Assembly: GCA_963808455.1 (NCBI GenBank)
Contig: CAWEHT010000413.1
Span: 1 to 6,563 of the forward strand
DNA length: 6,563 bases
Direction of reading: 5' to 3'
Source: CAWEHT01 sp963808455
Lineage (GTDB): Bacteria > Chloroflexota > Anaerolineae > CG2-30-64-16
Below the pieces are notes generated by a model. The model did no database searches, had not been told where the DNA came from, and saw nothing but the letters and a program-made list of their open reading frames with translations. Made by a program: the position numbers and the translations under genes. Of the stretch, positions 5,299-6,563 are shown piece by piece. How positions within the stretch are numbered: the first letter of the stretch is position 1; every line of letters begins with the position of its first letter.

Positions 5299-5682
5299 TT
5301 AGTGGTGCTCGTGTTCGTCGCAGCCCGCTGCGTGATCATGGCAGGGCGCGACGCCGGTGAGCTGGCCGCTCAGATACTGCCCCAGCGCCTCGCGCGCGGT
5401 GCCGGCTGCGCCGGTCACCGGCTGGACCCCGAGCTCCTCGAAGAAGGATACGGCCCGGGCGCCCATGCCCCCGGTGAGCATCACGTTTGCGCCCTGGCTG
5501 TGGATGAACTCCGGGATGGCGCCCGGAGCGTGCTGGGGGTAGTGGGGGTTGGCTACCGTCTGCACCGGCCCCACTGCCTGGCCCTCTACATCGACCAGGG
5601 CGAAGTAGGGCGAGTGGCCGAAGTGTCCGCAGACAGGGGCGTCCAGGCCGCCATTGCTCTCGACTGAGATCGCGATACGCAT
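5299..5682 (-). CDS. NifX/NifB-C-type (dinitrogenase iron-molybdenum cofactor) domain protein
   Basis: This 127-residue protein is a stand-alone Nitro_FeMo-Co domain, the fold shared by NifX, NafY, the NifB C-terminus and the archaeal MTH1175 type. The motifs seen are MRIAISVESNGGLDAPVCGHFGHSPYF-type sequence (residues 1-27), GAIPEFIHSQGANVMLTGGMG (about 54-74, the conserved glycine loop) and GAAGTAREALGQYLSGQL (about 91-108). It ends in a Cys/His-rich tail (PCHDHAAGCDEHEHH), a likely metal-binding extension. Stand-alone members occur in many non-diazotrophs and may carry or insert metal clusters. No nif gene is in the window, so a nitrogenase role is not supported. The ATG at 5680-5682 has AGAGGAGA seven bases upstream. 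It has its own promoter and lies about 600 bases upstream of the permease operon on the same strand. Confidence 0.9.
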   Translation of the reverse strand: MRIAISVESNGGLDAPVCGHFGHSPYFALVDVEGQAVGPVQTVANPHYPQHAPGAIPEFIHSQGANVMLTGGMGARAVSFFEELGVQPVTGAAGTAREALGQYLSGQLTGVAPCHDHAAGCDEHEHH

Positions 5683-5714
5683 GAGCTCTCTCCTCTATGA
5701 TGTGGGTTAGGGCC

Positions 5715-5743
5715 ACGATAGCACGAAGCGGCCCGTCTGTCAA
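5715..5743 (-). promoter_or_regulatory. Promoter of the NifX-like gene
   Basis: On the minus strand TTGACA (5743-5738) is followed after 17 bases by TATCGT (5720-5715), a perfect -35 and a four-of-six -10. Transcription would start near 5708, giving a leader of about 25 bases that includes the ribosome-binding site AGAGGAGA before ATG 5682. Confidence 0.6.
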
Positions 5744-5759
5744 GTATATTAGTTGACAG
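5737..5759. promoter_or_regulatory. Operator-like dyad over the -35 box of the NifX-like gene
   Basis: CTGTCAA (5737-5743) and TTGACAG (5753-5759) form a perfect 7-bp inverted repeat with a 9-base AT-rich spacer. The left arm is the -35 box itself. Centre-to-centre arm spacing is 16 bases, so a dimeric regulator could occlude RNA polymerase here. The factor is unknown; the ends do not match the FNR consensus. The repeat lies only a few bases from the ISNCY end. Confidence 0.5.
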
Positions 5760-5764
5760 CTGTT

Positions 5765-5811
5765 ACTGCTCAGGGAAAAGGTCCGGGTTAACTGCTCAGG
5801 GAAAATGTCCG
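5765..5811. repeat. Tandem repeat at the left end of the ISNCY-type element
   Basis: ACTGCTCAGGGAAAAGGTCCG at 5765-5785 recurs as ACTGCTCAGGGAAAATGTCCG at 5791-5811, 20 of 21 bases identical, with a period of 26. It stands directly before the transposase gene, so it is probably the terminal or subterminal transposase-binding region. Alternatively the outer copy is a leftover end from an earlier insertion. Confidence 0.75.
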
Positions 5812-5826
5812 CATACTTGAGGTATG
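5812..5826. promoter_or_regulatory. Small inverted repeat on the transposase start codon
   Basis: CATAC-TTGAG-GTATG is a perfect 5-bp dyad whose right arm contains the ATG at 5824. It may restrain translation or be bound by the transposase. It is short, so chance is possible. Confidence 0.3.
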
Positions 5827-6563
5827 AGGACAGTCACCTTGAACATGGAACAGCAGCGTGAAGTAGAAATCCTGACCCGCCTGGAGGCTGGCGTACTGGA
5901 TGTGACGACGGCTGGTGAGTTGCTGGGCGTGAGCGCTCGTCAGGTGCGCCGCCTCCGCAGCCGCTTTCGCCAAGAAGGCATGGCGGCGGTGGTGCACGGC
6001 AACCGCGGCCGCAGCCCAGCCAACCGCACCGACCCGGCGCTGGTGCAGCGCATCCTGGCCCTGGCCGGCCCCGAGGGCAAGTATCACGACCTGAACGTCT
6101 GCCACCTGCAGGAACTGCTGGAACGCGAGGAGCAGATCGTGATCGGGCGCTCCACCCTCGACCGCCTGCTCAAACAAGCGGGCTTGCGCAAGCCCGCCAA
6201 GACCGGCCCGCCCGTCCACCGACGGCGGCGGGAGCGCCGGGCGGCCGAGGGCATGCTGGTGCAGATCGATGGCAGCCCCTTTGATTGGCTGGAAGGACGG
6301 GGGCCGCAAGCCAGTCTCATCGGGGCCATCGACGATGCCACCGGCAAGGTGCTCTTTTTGCACTTCCGGCCCAACGAAGACCAGGTCGGCTACCTGCGGC
6401 TGTTGCGCAGCATCGCCCAAGGCTATGGTCTGCCCATGAGCATCTATCATGACCGGCACACGATTCTGCGCTCCCCCAAGCAGCCCACGCTGGAGGAGCA
6501 GTTGGCGGGGCGCACCCCGATGAGCCAGGTGCAGCGCGTGATGGCCGAACTGGGCATCGAGTT
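5824..6563 (+). CDS. ISNCY-family transposase, 5' part
   Basis: The frame is open from ATG 5824 to the window end (246 codons) and lacks its 3' part. It starts with a helix-turn-helix region (TTAGELLGVSARQVRRLRSR, about residues 28-47), followed by HGNRGRSPANR and a second DNA-binding segment ending in the basic run HRRRRERRAAEG. The integrase-like catalytic core then begins with MLVQIDGSPFDWLEGRG (first acidic residue D149) and SIYHDRHTIL (second, D210). The final LGIE at the edge leads towards the expected distal Glu, which is outside. These blocks are typical of the ISNCY (IS1202-like) transposases. The start is uncertain: ATG 5824 has little ribosome-binding sequence, TTG 5839 has AGGA eight bases upstream, and ATG 5845 is also possible. 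Nothing seen here is broken. Confidence 0.9.
   Translation, partial: MRTVTLNMEQQREVEILTRLEAGVLDVTTAGELLGVSARQVRRLRSRFRQEGMAAVVHGNRGRSPANRTDPALVQRILALAGPEGKYHDLNVCHLQELLEREEQIVIGRSTLDRLLKQAGLRKPAKTGPPVHRRRRERRAAEGMLVQIDGSPFDWLEGRGPQASLIGAIDDATGKVLFLHFRPNEDQVGYLRLLRSIAQGYGLPMSIYHDRHTILRSPKQPTLEEQLAGRTPMSQVQRVMAELGIE

Larger units (their letters stand above)
5765..6563 (+). mobile_element. ISNCY-type insertion sequence, left part
   Basis: The element is defined by the tandem end repeats and the transposase gene and is cut by the window edge. The precise left limit is either 5765 or 5791. The right end and any target duplication are not visible. It inserted immediately upstream of the NifX-like promoter region, divergent to it, and leaves the -35/-10 pair and dyad intact. 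Confidence 0.7.

Noticed and set aside
5236..5667. Plus-strand frame of 143 codons opposite the NifX-like gene
   Set aside because: The minus strand has the conserved domain, a good start and a promoter.
5743..5748. TATACT on the minus strand as a second -10 box for the NifX-like gene
   Set aside because: The sequence 16-18 bases upstream (GAGCAG region) is not a -35 box and belongs to the IS end.
5788..6459. Minus-strand frame of 223 codons opposite the ISNCY transposase
   Set aside because: The plus strand reads continuously as a transposase with helix-turn-helix and catalytic motifs to the window end.
1..6563. CRISPR array, rRNA or tRNA genes
   Set aside because: No regularly spaced repeats beyond the two-copy ones listed and no cloverleaf or rRNA-like sequence were seen.

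Overview
The window is GC-rich (visibly above 60% G+C in coding parts) bacterial DNA with compact operons, Shine-Dalgarno-led starts and two kinds of insertion-sequence transposase. The gene content (XFP-type phosphoketolase, split COG0701 permease, TrmO, DUF89, a NifX-like protein, IS630 and ISNCY elements) would suit an environmental Chloroflexota-like or other anaerobe-associated genome. No rRNA or other marker is present, so the taxonomic guess is weak.

Layout, left to right. (1) 1-810 (+): the 3' third of a phosphoketolase gene. (2) 811-1210: a non-coding, GC-rich, hairpin-rich gap between convergent genes. (3) 1211-2101 (-): a DUF89 (ARMT1-like damage-control phosphatase) gene, complete except for an in-frame TAA at codon 29. 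(4) 2101-2547 (-): trmO, the tRNA t6A37 N6-methyltransferase, whose stop overlaps the DUF89 start as TGATG. (5) 2534-2616: an imperfect direct repeat flanking an 8-bp inverted repeat, at the junction with (6) 2607-3236 (-), a 5'-truncated IS630-type transposase. (7) 3303-4692 (-): a three-gene operon of two half-size membrane permeases and a PadR-type repressor, chained by ATGA overlaps. It is preceded by a good sigma70-type promoter with a dyad on its -10. (8) 4843-5298: mostly non-coding, ending in nested hairpins just after (9) 5299-5682 (-), a small NifX/NifB-C-type protein with a Cys/His-rich tail and its own promoter and dyad. (10) 5765-6563 (+): the left end and 5' part of an ISNCY-type insertion sequence that runs off the window.

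From NifX-like to DUF89 every host gene lies on the minus strand: NifX-like, permease half 1, permease half 2, PadR, (IS630 relic), TrmO, DUF89. Two self-contained transcription units with operator-like dyads are clear. The trmO-DUF89 pair may once have been continuous with the permease-PadR operon before the IS630 insertion. A shared role of the set (for example metal or metabolite handling under PadR control) is inference. The cleanest facts are the nonsense codon in DUF89, the gene overlaps, the promoter/dyad pairs, the tandem 26-bp-period repeat at the ISNCY end and the DR-IR-DR arrangement in front of trmO.
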